From the NCBI RefSeq assembly GCF_000429625.1, contig NZ_AUCF01000011.1, positions 124,001-188,000 on the forward strand: DNA of 64,000 bases, in the 5' to 3' direction. The notes under the pieces are model-generated. The model did no database searches and had not been told where the DNA came from. It saw only the letters and a program-made list of their open reading frames with translations. The position numbers and the translations under genes are program-made. Shown one piece after another: positions 35,669 through 45,720 of this stretch. Position 1 is the first letter of the stretch, and each line of letters opens with the position of its first letter. The DNA comes from Azospirillum halopraeferens DSM 3675. GTDB lineage: Bacteria > Pseudomonadota > Alphaproteobacteria > Azospirillales > Azospirillaceae.

Positions 35669-38600
35669 ATGATGACGCAGACTCGGACCCTGATCAAGGA
35701 CCTGATCCACATCCCGGAGCGGGTGCACCAGGGCGACTTCGTGCTGAAGCTGGCCGACGGGCTGGAGCACGCCAAGGCGACGGTGCGCGATTACGTCGTC
35801 ACGCCGCAGCTCAAGGCCTGCTTCGACGACGCACTGGGCTTCATCGAGGGGGCGGTCACCGGGCACACCAGCAAGGCCGCCTACCTCCACGGCTCCTTCG
35901 GGTCGGGCAAGAGCCACTTCATGGCCGTGCTCAACCTGCTGCTGGCCGGCAACCTGGAGGCCCGCTCGATCCCGGAGCTGGCCGACGTGGTGGTGCGCCA
36001 CGACGCGTGGATCCTGGGCCGGCGCTTCCTGATGGTGCCCTACCACATGATCGGGGCGCACGACCTGGAGTCGGCGGTGCTGGGCCAGTACGCCGACCAT
36101 GTCCGGCGCCTGCACCCCGAGGCGCCGCTGCCCGGCTTCTACCTCTCGGAGTCGCTGTTCGAGGACGCCCAGCGCCTGCGCACCAACATGGGCGACGCCG
36201 CCTTCTTCGCCCGCCTGAACGAGGGCAAGGCGGAGGACGGCAATGGTGACGCCGGCGGCGACGGCTGGGGCACGCTCGATTCCGGCCTGTGGGACGCCGC
36301 CGCCTTCGACGCGGCGACGCTGGAGCCGGCCACGGGCGAGGACCGGCAGCGGCTGATCGGCGACCTCGTGCGGGTCTACTTCGCCTCCTACGCCCACGTC
36401 GCCGCCAACCGCGGCCAGGCCTTCGTCGCCCTGGACGAGGGGCTGGCGATCATGAGCCGGCACGCCAGGGCGCTGGGCTACGACGCGGTCATCCTGTTCC
36501 TCGACGAGTTGATCCTGTGGCTGGCCACCCAGGCCGCCAACGTCGACTTCGTGTCCCGCGAGGGCTCCAAGCTGTCCAAGCTGGTGGAGGCGCTGCACGC
36601 CCGCCCCATCCCGCTGGTCAGCTTCATCGCCCGCCAGCGCGACCTGCGGGAGCTGGTCGGCCAGAACCTCGCCGGTGCCCTGCAACTCCAGTTCGCCGAC
36701 GTGCTGAAGCACTGGGAGGCGCGCTTCCACCGCATCACGCTGGAGGACCGCAACCTCCCGGTCATCGCACAGAGGCGCGTGCTGCGCCCGGTGTCGCCCT
36801 CGGCCGAGGTGACCCTGGGGGCCGCCTTCGAGGAGTTCCTGAAGGTCCGGCGCGAGGTGCTGGACACGCTGCTGGGCTCCACCGGCGAGCAGGCGATGTT
36901 CCGGCAGGTCTATCCCTTCAGCCCCGCCCTGGTGCAGACGCTGATCGCCGTGTCGTCGGTGCTGCAGCGCGAGCGCACGGCGCTGAAGCTGATGCTCCAG
37001 CTCCTGGTCGACCGGCGCGAGGAACTGGCGCTGGGCCAGATCATCCCGGTCGGCGACCTCTACGACGTCATCGCCGAGGGCGACGAGCCGTTCTCGGACG
37101 CCATGAAGATCCATTTCGAGAACGCCAAGAAGCTCTACCGCACCAAGCTGCTGCCCCTGCTGGAGCGCCAGCACGGGGTGGCGTGGCCGATGGTGGCGGA
37201 CGGCACGGCCGAGCAGGCCAAGGCGCTGGCCCTGCGCAACGACACCCGCCTGCTGAAGACGCTGCTGCTGGCCGCACTGGTGCCGGAGGTGGAGGCGCTG
37301 AAGGGGCTGACCGCACCGCGGCTGACGGCGCTGAATCACGGCAGCGTGCGGGCACCCATCCCCGGCCGCGAATCCTCCATCGTCCTGACCAAGCTGCGGA
37401 CCTGGGCGGCCGAGGTCGGCGAGATCAAGATCACCGAGGACACCAATCCGGTCGTCTCGATCCAGATCACCGGCGTCGACACCGACCCCATCCTCGCCAA
37501 CGTCGCCGGCGAGGACAATCCCGGCAACCGGCGCCGGCTGGTCCGCGCCATGCTGTTCGAGATGCTGGGATTGCCGCCGGATGCCGACGGGCTGTTCCTG
37601 GAGTACGCGCTGCCCTGGCGCGGCACCCGCCGCCAGGTCTCCATCGTGTACGACAACGTGCGCGAGATGACGGATGCGAAGCTGCGCAACCAGGACGGCG
37701 CGTGGTCGGTCATCTTCGACTTCCCCTTCGATGACCCGAACCAGTGGCCGTCCAACGACATCGCCCGCTTGCAGGAGTTCAAGGCGACCACCGACGGCCG
37801 CTCCGACACCCTGGTCTGGCTGCCTTCGTTCCTCAGCGAGAAGGCGAAGCGCGACCTCGGCACCTTGGTCAAGCTGAACTACCTGCTGACCGGGGAGCGG
37901 TTCGCCGACCACGCCCGCCATCTCTCGGCGGTGGACCGCGACCAGGCCCGCGCCCTGCTCGCCAACCAGCGCAGCGTGCTCCAGCAGCGCCTGCGCTCCT
38001 GCCTGGAGGTGGCCTACGGCATCGCCTCGGAGCCGGCCGACGCCGTGGACTCGCCCCTGCCGCCCGGCGATCACCTGCACTCGCTGAACGGCTTCCGCCC
38101 GGCCCTGCCGGTGGCGGCCACCATGAAGGGCGCCCTGGACAAGTTGCTCGACCAGCTCTTCGCCTATCTCCACCCCGCGCATCCCGCCTTCGACACCGAG
38201 ATCCGGTCCCGCGCGCTGCGCACCGTGCAGGAACAGGTCGACCGGGCGCTGGCCGAACCAGACGGGCGTGTCTACATCGCCGAGAAGCCGGTGCGCGAGC
38301 TGGTGCGGTCCATCGCCAACCCGCTGAAGCTGGGCGAGATGGGGGAAACCCACTTCGTGCTGGCCCACCACTGGCGCACCCACTTCACCCAGCGCCACGC
38401 CCAGCACGGCGGGACCATGACGGTGAGGGCGCTGCGCGGCTGGATCGACGAGCCCCAATCCATGGGCCTGCCCAAGGAGGTGGAGAACCTCGTCATCCTC
38501 ACCTACGCCGGGCAGACCAACCGCAGTTTCTTCAAGGGCAGCGCCCCGCTGCGCCCGACCCTCGACAGCCTCGACGACGATCTGGAGCTGCGCGAACAGT

Positions 38601-39415
38601 CGCTGCCGCCCGAGGAGGAGTGGCGGGAGGCGGTGCGCCGCGCCGGCCTGTTGTTCGGGCTGACGCCCGCGGAGGTGCGCAACGCCGGCAACGCCGCCCG
38701 GCTGGCCGCCCAGGTGGCGGACAAGGCGGCGGCGCTGCGCCCGACCGTCGACACGCTGGCCGCCGACCTGGAGCGCCGGCTGACCGCGTTCGGTGGCGAC
38801 GCGGACGCCGCCGACCGGTTGACCACCGCAAAATCGGCGCGCGCCCTGCTGGCCGCCGTCGTGGGTACGACCGCGGAGCGGGTGATCCCGGCCTTCGCCG
38901 GGGCCGCCCTGCGGACCTCCGACACCGCGGTGGGCCGGGCCATGGCGACGGCAGCGGACACCGGCGGCGCCCTGCGGGACTCCTCCTGGGTGGTGTTCGA
39001 GACGCTGCGCAGCCTGACGGACCACCGCGCCACCGCGGCGCGGGCCCTTCTCGACCGGGTCGCCGCGGCCCTCGCCGCCGACGAGCACGTGCTGGCGCTG
39101 AAGCCGGCGCTGGCCGAGCTGCACCGCACCGCGTTGAAGCTGCTGACCGACGTGGCCCCGCCGCCGCCGCCCGGCGCGCCGCCGCGTCCCCCGGCCGAAC
39201 CGCCCCCCGCGGGGCCTACGCCCGAGGAGCCGCCTGCCGTCGAACCGCCGCCCCTTGAGCCCGACGACGTGGTGATCACGGTGGAGGACCGGCGCAACCT
39301 GTCGGCGGACGAGGCCGCCGCCGTGCTCGACGGGCTCAAGCGGGCGGTCGCCGACCATCCCGATTACACCATCAGCCTGTCGTGGAAGATCGTGCGGAAG
39401 GGCAAGCGGGCGTGA
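35669..39415 (+). CDS. pglY: BREX type 2 PglY: large ATPase
   Basis: 1248 residues, the BREX-2 counterpart of BrxC (DUF6079 type). Walker A is GSFGSGKS at 75-82. Walker B is VILFLDELI near 274-282. A long helical body follows. Near the C-terminus a proline-rich linker (PPPPPGAPPRPPAEPPPAG, about 1165-1200) leads to a short folded tail. These P-loop proteins form the motor or scaffold part of BREX. ATG 35669 and ATG 35672 are both usable. The stop overlaps the pglZ start by four bases. Confidence 0.93.
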   Translation: MMTQTRTLIKDLIHIPERVHQGDFVLKLADGLEHAKATVRDYVVTPQLKACFDDALGFIEGAVTGHTSKAAYLHGSFGSGKSHFMAVLNLLLAGNLEARSIPELADVVVRHDAWILGRRFLMVPYHMIGAHDLESAVLGQYADHVRRLHPEAPLPGFYLSESLFEDAQRLRTNMGDAAFFARLNEGKAEDGNGDAGGDGWGTLDSGLWDAAAFDAATLEPATGEDRQRLIGDLVRVYFASYAHVAANRGQAFVALDEGLAIMSRHARALGYDAVILFLDELILWLATQAANVDFVSREGSKLSKLVEALHARPIPLVSFIARQRDLRELVGQNLAGALQLQFADVLKHWEARFHRITLEDRNLPVIAQRRVLRPVSPSAEVTLGAAFEEFLKVRREVLDTLLGSTGEQAMFRQVYPFSPALVQTLIAVSSVLQRERTALKLMLQLLVDRREELALGQIIPVGDLYDVIAEGDEPFSDAMKIHFENAKKLYRTKLLPLLERQHGVAWPMVADGTAEQAKALALRNDTRLLKTLLLAALVPEVEALKGLTAPRLTALNHGSVRAPIPGRESSIVLTKLRTWAAEVGEIKITEDTNPVVSIQITGVDTDPILANVAGEDNPGNRRRLVRAMLFEMLGLPPDADGLFLEYALPWRGTRRQVSIVYDNVREMTDAKLRNQDGAWSVIFDFPFDDPNQWPSNDIARLQEFKATTDGRSDTLVWLPSFLSEKAKRDLGTLVKLNYLLTGERFADHARHLSAVDRDQARALLANQRSVLQQRLRSCLEVAYGIASEPADAVDSPLPPGDHLHSLNGFRPALPVAATMKGALDKLLDQLFAYLHPAHPAFDTEIRSRALRTVQEQVDRALAEPDGRVYIAEKPVRELVRSIANPLKLGEMGETHFVLAHHWRTHFTQRHAQHGGTMTVRALRGWIDEPQSMGLPKEVENLVILTYAGQTNRSFFKGSAPLRPTLDSLDDDLELREQSLPPEEEWREAVRRAGLLFGLTPAEVRNAGNAARLAAQVADKAAALRPTVDTLAADLERRLTAFGGDADAADRLTTAKSARALLAAVVGTTAERVIPAFAGAALRTSDTAVGRAMATAADTGGALRDSSWVVFETLRSLTDHRATAARALLDRVAAALAADEHVLALKPALAELHRTALKLLTDVAPPPPPGAPPRPPAEPPPAGPTPEEPPAVEPPPLEPDDVVITVEDRRNLSADEAAAVLDGLKRAVADHPDYTISLSWKIVRKGKRA

Positions 39416-42075
39416 CGGTCCTGGCACCGACGACGGCGCAAATCCGCGCCCAGGTGGAGGCCATCGTGCGCCACGATCCGCAGGTGCGCGCACTCGGCAT
39501 CCGCTCGCCCACCCGCCAGCCCTGGCCGGACCGGCTGGATTGCGCCGGCCGCGCCTTCGACGTGGTGTGGTGCGAGTCCCCGCTGGCGGCGCGGCAGGCG
39601 CTGTGCGAGCGGGATGACGGGACCGGGCTGGTGCTGCTGACCGGCCTGGGCCCCGACGCGCTGGGCGACGACGTGGTGGCCCGGCTCGCCAAGGCGCGGT
39701 TGCTGACGGTGGAGGCCTGGGAGATGGTGCGCGAGGCCTTCCAGGCCCGCAACATCGACCCCCGCATCGCCGGCAAGCCATGGCTGGCAGAACTGCTGCT
39801 GGAACACGCGCACCGCGGCCCCTATCCGCCGGTTCCCGGCGGCCTGCTCGACGCCGACACCGCATGGGCCAACCTGCTGGACCGGGCGCTCGGCCTGCCC
39901 GTCGCCCGGCCGGACGCCGAGGCGCTGCTGCGCTGGTGCATCGGCGACGGCGCGCTCGCCCGCTTCGCCGCCTTGGCCCCGGTGGCGCGCGGCGGCATCG
40001 CCGCCTGGTTGTCGGAGGCCGCCGGTCCGGCTGGCGGCTTGGTCACGGCCTGCGTCGAGAACGGCTTCGGGGCCGACGCCCTGCCGCTGGGGCTGGTCGC
40101 CGGCGTCGTCTTCGGCACGGGTTGGCTCGCCAGCGAACTGACGGCGGCCTCGGTCCGGCTGGAACCCTTCGTCGGCGGGCGGCGCATCCCCGCCGAGCAT
40201 GGCCGCGCCTGGGCCGCCGCCGCCGCCCGCGCACTGCGTCCGCTCGACGGGCCGGTGCAGCGCCGGCTGCTGGAACGGGCTGATGCCCTGCTGGTGCAGA
40301 TCCACGCGGACGCCTTCGCCGCGTCGAGCACGGTGCTGCTGGCCGGCTTCGAGGCCCGCCTCGCCGGCTTCGCCGAGGCGTTGGCGGCGGCGCTGGAGGC
40401 GAAGGCGCCGGCCGACCTGCGCGCGCTGGAGGCCGCGGCCGGGCGGGTCGCCGGCCACGACCAGGCGGCGGTGCAGAAGGGACGGGCCGAACGGGTGGCC
40501 ATGGCGCTGCGCCTCGTGCGCTGGCTCTCGCTGGCGCCGGCGGAGCCCGCGTCCTTCGCCGATGCCGTGGCCGCCTACACCCGCGACGGCGCCTTCGTCG
40601 ACCGCGCCCGCCTGACGCTCGCCGGTGGCGACGAGCTGGCCGCCCTGTCGTCCGCCTACGCCGCCCTGGCCGCCGCTTTGCGGACACGCCGGGAGGCGTG
40701 GAACGAACGCTTCGCCGGGATGCTGCGCGCCTGGAACGCCGCCCCGGCCGCCGCTTGGCCGCTGGTGCCGGTGGAGCGGGTGCTGGAGGAGGTGGTGGCG
40801 CCGCTCGCCGCCGCGGCACCCGTGCTCCTGCTGGTGATGGACGGGATGAGCCACGCCGTCTTCCGTGAGCTGTGGACCGATCTCGACGCGGCGGGTTGGC
40901 GGGAGCTGTGGCCCTCGGTCGACGACGGACCGGCTTCGGCCGTCGCCATGCTGCCCACCGTGACGGTGGTGTCGCGCGCCAGCCTGCTGTGCGGGCGCCC
41001 GCAGCGGGGCGGCCAGTCGGTGGAGAAGGCGGGCCTTGCCGAGCACCCGGCGTTGCGGGCGGTGAGCAAGGCCGGGCACCCGCCGGTGCTCTATCACAAG
41101 GGCGAGCTCAGCGAGGGCGGCGCTCTGGCCCCGGCCGTCCGCGAGGCGGTGGGGACGTCGGCGCGACGCGTCGTCGCCATCGTCCACAACGCCATCGACG
41201 ATCATCTCGATGGCCCCGAGCAGGTGCGCCAGCGCTGGAGCCTGGACGATCTCCACCTCCTGCGCCCGATCCTGCACGAGGCGCGCAACGCCGGACGGGT
41301 GGTGGTGCTGACGGCCGACCACGGCCACCTGATCGAGGCCGGCACGCACCAGGTCGGCGAGGGCGAGGGCGACCGCTGGCGGCGCGCCGACGGGAGTGCG
41401 GGCTCCGGCGAACTGTCCTTCGCCAAGGGACGGGTGCTGACTCCCGATGGCGACGCCATCGCCGTGCTGCCGTGGAGCGAATGCGTCCGCTACGCGGGCC
41501 GCAAGAACGGCTATCACGGCGGCGCCACGCCCCAGGAGGTGTTGGCGCCGTTGGCCGTCCTCTGGTCCTCCGGCGATAAGCCCCCGGTGTGGACGCTGGC
41601 GCCGCCGGTCCAACCGGAATGGTGGGAGGCGCTTGCGACCCCTGCGTCGGTTGCCGCTTCCCCGCCGCGGCCGGCCCCGGCGACGCCGCCGTCGCGCAAG
41701 CGGGCGACCGCCCAGCCCACGTTGTTCGACGGGCCGGCGCAGAGCCCGCGCGCCGCGGTGGCCCCCGACTGGATCGGGTGGCTGCTGGCGTCGCCGGTCT
41801 ACGCCGCGCAGAAGCAGCTTGCCGGGCGCGGGGCCGCCAAGGACGAGGACGTCCGTGCGATCCTGGAAGCTCTGGCCCAGCGCGGCGGCAAGCTGAGCCG
41901 CACGGCGCTGGCGCAGCGGCTGGGCGTCGCGCAGGTCCGCGTGGGGTCGGTGATCATGGCGGCGCGCCGCGTGCTCAACGTCGACCAGGTCCAAGTTCTG
42001 GAGGTCGAGGAGGCGTCGGGCACCGTGGTCCTGAACCGCGCCCTGCTCGATACCCAGTTCGAGCTGAAGGGGTGA
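39412..42075 (+). CDS. pglZ: BREX type 2 PglZ: alkaline-phosphatase-fold protein
   Basis: 887 residues from GTG 39412, which overlaps the pglY stop (GTGA). An ATG at 39382 lies deeper inside pglY and is less likely. The phosphatase-superfamily core has LLLVMDGMSH with Asp-477, the TVVSRASLLCG acceptor region and TADHGH with Asp-636/His-637 as metal ligands. The C-terminus carries a winged helix (LSRTALAQRLGVAQVRVGSV). PglZ is the hallmark protein of all BREX systems; its substrate is unknown. It sits between pglY and brxD in one operon. Confidence 0.95.
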   Translation: MTVLAPTTAQIRAQVEAIVRHDPQVRALGIRSPTRQPWPDRLDCAGRAFDVVWCESPLAARQALCERDDGTGLVLLTGLGPDALGDDVVARLAKARLLTVEAWEMVREAFQARNIDPRIAGKPWLAELLLEHAHRGPYPPVPGGLLDADTAWANLLDRALGLPVARPDAEALLRWCIGDGALARFAALAPVARGGIAAWLSEAAGPAGGLVTACVENGFGADALPLGLVAGVVFGTGWLASELTAASVRLEPFVGGRRIPAEHGRAWAAAAARALRPLDGPVQRRLLERADALLVQIHADAFAASSTVLLAGFEARLAGFAEALAAALEAKAPADLRALEAAAGRVAGHDQAAVQKGRAERVAMALRLVRWLSLAPAEPASFADAVAAYTRDGAFVDRARLTLAGGDELAALSSAYAALAAALRTRREAWNERFAGMLRAWNAAPAAAWPLVPVERVLEEVVAPLAAAAPVLLLVMDGMSHAVFRELWTDLDAAGWRELWPSVDDGPASAVAMLPTVTVVSRASLLCGRPQRGGQSVEKAGLAEHPALRAVSKAGHPPVLYHKGELSEGGALAPAVREAVGTSARRVVAIVHNAIDDHLDGPEQVRQRWSLDDLHLLRPILHEARNAGRVVVLTADHGHLIEAGTHQVGEGEGDRWRRADGSAGSGELSFAKGRVLTPDGDAIAVLPWSECVRYAGRKNGYHGGATPQEVLAPLAVLWSSGDKPPVWTLAPPVQPEWWEALATPASVAASPPRPAPATPPSRKRATAQPTLFDGPAQSPRAAVAPDWIGWLLASPVYAAQKQLAGRGAAKDEDVRAILEALAQRGGKLSRTALAQRLGVAQVRVGSVIMAARRVLNVDQVQVLEVEEASGTVVLNRALLDTQFELKG

Positions 42076-42091
42076 AGGGGGGAGGAACGCG

Positions 42092-43408
42092 ATGCTGAGC
42101 CCGCACCGGCGATCGGCGATCATCGACGCGCTGCGGCGGGGCACCGTGCCCCGCTCCGGCCTCGACGTTCTGGCGGTCGGCATCGAGCGCTTCGCCCCGG
42201 CACTCGACGAGGAGCTGGACGGGGTGGCCGCCGGTCGCGGCGGCTTCAAGGCGGTGCGCGGCGAGTACGGCAGCGGCAAGACCTTCTTCGGGCGCTGGCT
42301 CCAGGAGCGGGCGCGCAGCCGCGGCTTCGCCACCAGCGAGGTGCAGATCTCCGAGACCGAAACCCCGCTGCACCGGATGGAGACGGTCTACCGCCGCCTG
42401 ACCGAGCGCCTGGCGACCCAGGACGCCAGCGAGGGTGCGTTGCGCAACGTCGTTGACGGCTGGTTCTACACCCTGGAGGAGGACGTGCTGGCCGAGGGCG
42501 GCATCGACCCGGCCGACGCCGGGGCCCTGGTGGCGCGCACCGACGCGCTGATGGAACAGCGGCTGGCGGCGGTGACCCGGCAGGCCCCGGCCTTCTCGGC
42601 GGTGCTGCGCGCCTACCGCCGCGCCCTGGTGCAGGAGGACCAGGGGTTGGCCGACGGGCTGCTCGGCTGGCTCGGCGGGCAGCCCAACATCGCCGCGTCG
42701 GTGAAGCGGGCGGCCGGCATCAAGGGGGAGATCGACCATTTCGGCGCCACCAACTTCCTCGCCGGGCTGCTGACCATCCTGCGCGATTCCGGCTACGCCG
42801 GCCTCCTCCTGGTGCTCGACGAGGTCGAGACGCTGCAGCGCATGCGCGCCGACACCCGCGAGAAGGGCCTGAACGCGCTGCGCCAGCTGGTCGACGAGAT
42901 CGACGCCGGCCGCTTCCCCGGCTTGTTCGTGGTGACCACCGGCACGCCCGCCTTCTTCGACGGGCCGCAGGGGGTGCAGCGGCTGCCGCCGCTGTCCCAG
43001 CGCCTCCACGTCGACTTCGCCACCGAAGCGCGCTTCGACAACCCGCGGGCGGTGCAGGTCCGCCTGCCCGGTTTCGACCTCGACCTGCTGGGCCGTCTCG
43101 GCGCCAAGGTGCGCGACATCTACGCCGAGGGCGCGGGCAACGGGGAGCGGCTGCGCCGCCTCGCCGACGACGCTTACGTCGCCGATCTGGCGAAGGCGGT
43201 GACCGGACAGCTCGGCGGGAAGGTCGGCATCGCGCCGCGCCTGTTCCTGAAGAAACTGGTCGGCGACGTGCTGGACCGCATCGACCAGTTCGCCGATTTC
43301 GACCCGCGCCGGCACTATGCGCTGACGGTGGCGCCCGCGGAGATGACCGTGGCCGAACGCGCCGGTGCCGCCGCCGCCTCGGTCGACGACGTCGAGCTGG
43401 ACCTGTGA
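42092..43408 (+). CDS. brxD: BREX type 2 BrxD: ATP-binding protein
   Basis: 438 residues. Walker A is GEYGSGKTFF from residue 57. Walker B is GLLLVLDEVETLQRM near 230-245, followed by an arginine-bearing region and a C-terminal helical lid. BrxD is a small P-loop protein found with brxHI in BREX-2 and some other defence systems. AGGGGGGAGG before the ATG makes a strong start. It lies 16 bases after pglZ and 9 before brxHI, so the last four genes form one tight operon. Confidence 0.93.
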   Translation: MLSPHRRSAIIDALRRGTVPRSGLDVLAVGIERFAPALDEELDGVAAGRGGFKAVRGEYGSGKTFFGRWLQERARSRGFATSEVQISETETPLHRMETVYRRLTERLATQDASEGALRNVVDGWFYTLEEDVLAEGGIDPADAGALVARTDALMEQRLAAVTRQAPAFSAVLRAYRRALVQEDQGLADGLLGWLGGQPNIAASVKRAAGIKGEIDHFGATNFLAGLLTILRDSGYAGLLLVLDEVETLQRMRADTREKGLNALRQLVDEIDAGRFPGLFVVTTGTPAFFDGPQGVQRLPPLSQRLHVDFATEARFDNPRAVQVRLPGFDLDLLGRLGAKVRDIYAEGAGNGERLRRLADDAYVADLAKAVTGQLGGKVGIAPRLFLKKLVGDVLDRIDQFADFDPRRHYALTVAPAEMTVAERAGAAAASVDDVELDL

Positions 43409-43417
43409 GCCGGACCG

Positions 43418-45520
43418 GTGAGCCCGTTCGACCGCCTGCACCCGGCCCTTCAGCACCACATCGTCAACTCGCTCGGCTGGGCGACCCTGCGGCCGACCCA
43501 GCTTAACGCAATCGACCCGATCCTGGACGGCCGCCACGCCCTGCTGCTCGCCCCCACGGCCGGCGGAAAGACGGAGGCCGCGGCGTTTCCGGTGCTGTCG
43601 CGCATGCTGAGCGGGCGGTGGGACGGGCTGTCGGTGCTCTACGTCTGTCCGCTGCGCGCGCTGCTCAACAACCTGGAACCGCGCCTGCGTCACTACGCCG
43701 GGCTGGTGGGGCGGACGGTCGGGCTGTGGCACGGCGACGTCGCGGCCGGGGAGCGACGGCGCATGCTGCGCCAGCCGCCCGACCTCTTGCTCACCACCCC
43801 GGAGTCCCTGGAAGCGATCCTGATCTCGCGGCGGGTGGACCATCGCGTGCTGTTCGCCGGATTGCGGGCGCTGGTGGTGGACGAACTGCACGCCTTTGCC
43901 GGCGACGACCGCGGCTGGCACCTGCTGGCCGTGGCCGAACGGCTCGCCCGCGTGGCCGGGCGCCCGGTCCAGCGGATCGGCCTCTCGGCCACCGTGGGCA
44001 ACCCGGACGCGCTGCTGGGCTGGCTGAGCCGTGGCGAGGGGGGAGCGGTGGTCGGCCAGCCGGCGCCGCCGGCCGGTGGCGACGTGATGCTCGACCATGT
44101 CGGGTCGCTGGAGAACGCGGCGACGGTGCTGTCGCGGGTCCACCGCGGGGAGAAGCGCCTCGTCTTCTGCGACAGCCGCAGCAAGGTCGAGGGTCTCGGG
44201 GCATTGCTGCGGACCGCGGGCGTGCGCACCTTCGTCTCCCACAGCTCGCTCGGCATCGACGAGCGCCGCCGCTCGGAGGAGGCGTTCGCCACCGGTGAGG
44301 ACTGCGTCATCGTCGCGACCAGCACGCTGGAGCTGGGGATCGACGTCGGCGACCTCGACCGCGTCATCCAGATCGACGCGCCGTCGAGTGTGTCGTCGTT
44401 CCTCCAGCGCATGGGGCGCACGGGGCGCCGCGCGGGCTCCACGCGCAACTGCCTGTTCCTGGCCACGTCGGAAAGCGCCTTCCTCCAGGCCGCCGGCATC
44501 GTCCGCCTGTGGGGCGACGGCTGGGTCGAGCCGGTGGAGCCGCCGCCCGACCCGCTGCATCTCTTCGCCCAGCAGGTGATGGCCCTGATCCTCCAGGAAC
44601 GGGGGTTGGAGAGGGGAGGCTGGCGGGACTGGCTCGGGCGGGTGTTCGACGGTGTCGACGCCCGGCGCGCCGACGCCGTCCTTGCCTACATGCTGGACAC
44701 CGGCATCCTCGCCGACGACGGCGGCATCCTCGGCATGGGTCCGAAGGGCGAACGGGAGATCGGCCGCCGGAACTTCATGGACCTGATGGCCGCCTTCACC
44801 ACGCCGCTGCTGCTGTCGGTTCGCTTCGGTGTCGCGGAGATCGGGCAGGTCGACCCCACCAGCCTGCAGCGGGGTGAAGGCGAGGCGGCGACGCTGCTGC
44901 TGGCCGGCCGAAGCTGGAGGGTCGTCGCCGTGGACTGGGCCCGCCGCCTGGTGACGGTCGAGCCGTCGGGCGAGGCGGGGCGGTCGCGCTGGATGGGCGG
45001 TGCGCGCAGCCTGGACGTCGCGCTCTGCCGGGCCATGGAGCGGGTGGCGGTGGGCGACGTCATTCCGGCCCGGCTGTCCAAGCGGGGAGAGGCCTGCCTG
45101 GCCTCGCTGCGCGAGGGCTATGCGTTCTGCGACGGGACGTCCCTGCCGCTGGTGAGCGGCGGCAACGGGCGGACGCGGTGGTGGACCTTTGCCGGAGGCC
45201 GCGCCAACGCCATGCTGGCACAGGCGCTCGCCGCGGCGGGACTGACCACACGCGGCCACGATGACCTCTCCATCCAGACCGACACCGCCGATGCACCGGC
45301 TGTCCGCGACGCGCTGGCCACTATTGATCCAGCGCGTCTGGAGGCCGCGGCCGATGCCGACCTGCTGGGTGAACTGAAGTTCGCGCAGTGCTTGCCCGAC
45401 GACATGGCCCTTGCCGTGCTGTCGCAACGCCTGTCCGACCGAGCCGGCATTGCGGATACGCTGAAGCGGCCGTTGCGTTTCGTGACCAACGCGACGGAGG
45501 AGGGAACCGACAGGCATTGA
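43418..45520 (+). CDS. brxHI: BREX type 2 BrxHI: Lhr-like DEAD/DEAH helicase
   Basis: 700 residues from GTG 43418. Superfamily 2 motifs: Q-motif RPTQLNAIDPIL, motif I APTAGGKTEAA (from 45), motif II DELH at 155-158, LSATVGNP (motif III), TSTLELGIDVGDLDRVIQID and motif VI QRMGRTGRRAG. The C-terminal 250 residues match the Lhr-type extension with a beta-rich domain. It unwinds or moves along nucleic acid in the BREX-2 complex. It ends the operon; no clear terminator with a T-run was found in the next 200 bases. Confidence 0.93.
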   Translation: MSPFDRLHPALQHHIVNSLGWATLRPTQLNAIDPILDGRHALLLAPTAGGKTEAAAFPVLSRMLSGRWDGLSVLYVCPLRALLNNLEPRLRHYAGLVGRTVGLWHGDVAAGERRRMLRQPPDLLLTTPESLEAILISRRVDHRVLFAGLRALVVDELHAFAGDDRGWHLLAVAERLARVAGRPVQRIGLSATVGNPDALLGWLSRGEGGAVVGQPAPPAGGDVMLDHVGSLENAATVLSRVHRGEKRLVFCDSRSKVEGLGALLRTAGVRTFVSHSSLGIDERRRSEEAFATGEDCVIVATSTLELGIDVGDLDRVIQIDAPSSVSSFLQRMGRTGRRAGSTRNCLFLATSESAFLQAAGIVRLWGDGWVEPVEPPPDPLHLFAQQVMALILQERGLERGGWRDWLGRVFDGVDARRADAVLAYMLDTGILADDGGILGMGPKGEREIGRRNFMDLMAAFTTPLLLSVRFGVAEIGQVDPTSLQRGEGEAATLLLAGRSWRVVAVDWARRLVTVEPSGEAGRSRWMGGARSLDVALCRAMERVAVGDVIPARLSKRGEACLASLREGYAFCDGTSLPLVSGGNGRTRWWTFAGGRANAMLAQALAAAGLTTRGHDDLSIQTDTADAPAVRDALATIDPARLEAAADADLLGELKFAQCLPDDMALAVLSQRLSDRAGIADTLKRPLRFVTNATEEGTDRH

Positions 45521-45720
45521 GTCGCCGCTCCGGAACGAGACACAATCTTGTGGCAGGGGCCCCCGCCGACTGACGATTCGCGATAAGGTGATTCGACCGG
45601 ATCTCAGGCATACGCGTATACGGCTGTGTGATCGGTTAACCGCGGGCTAAGCCGGAAGGGGTTCATCAACGGTACCGATGAACGCGCCCCACTTGACGGG
45701 GAACGGAGTTCAGGTATTGA
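45521..45720. other. Intergenic region after brxHI
   Basis: Two hundred bases without a supported gene. GTTCATC at 45661-45667 pairs with GATGAAC at 45677-45683 as a small hairpin; no T-run. The base composition changes here from host-like to more mixed, so the BREX module seems to end here. Confidence 0.4.

Noticed and set aside
35600..39865. A 1421-codon open frame on the minus strand across pglY and the start of pglZ
   Set aside because: It is fully antisense to genes with clear family motifs. Its product is rich in G, R, H, Q and L, the usual antisense shadow of GC-rich coding DNA, and it has no ribosome-binding site or domain.
22785..45520. Type I restriction-modification or DISARM as explanation of the cluster
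   Set aside because: There is no hsdS or hsdR gene, nor a DISARM drmA/drmB pair, while PglZ, PglW, PglY, BrxD and BrxHI together define BREX type 2.
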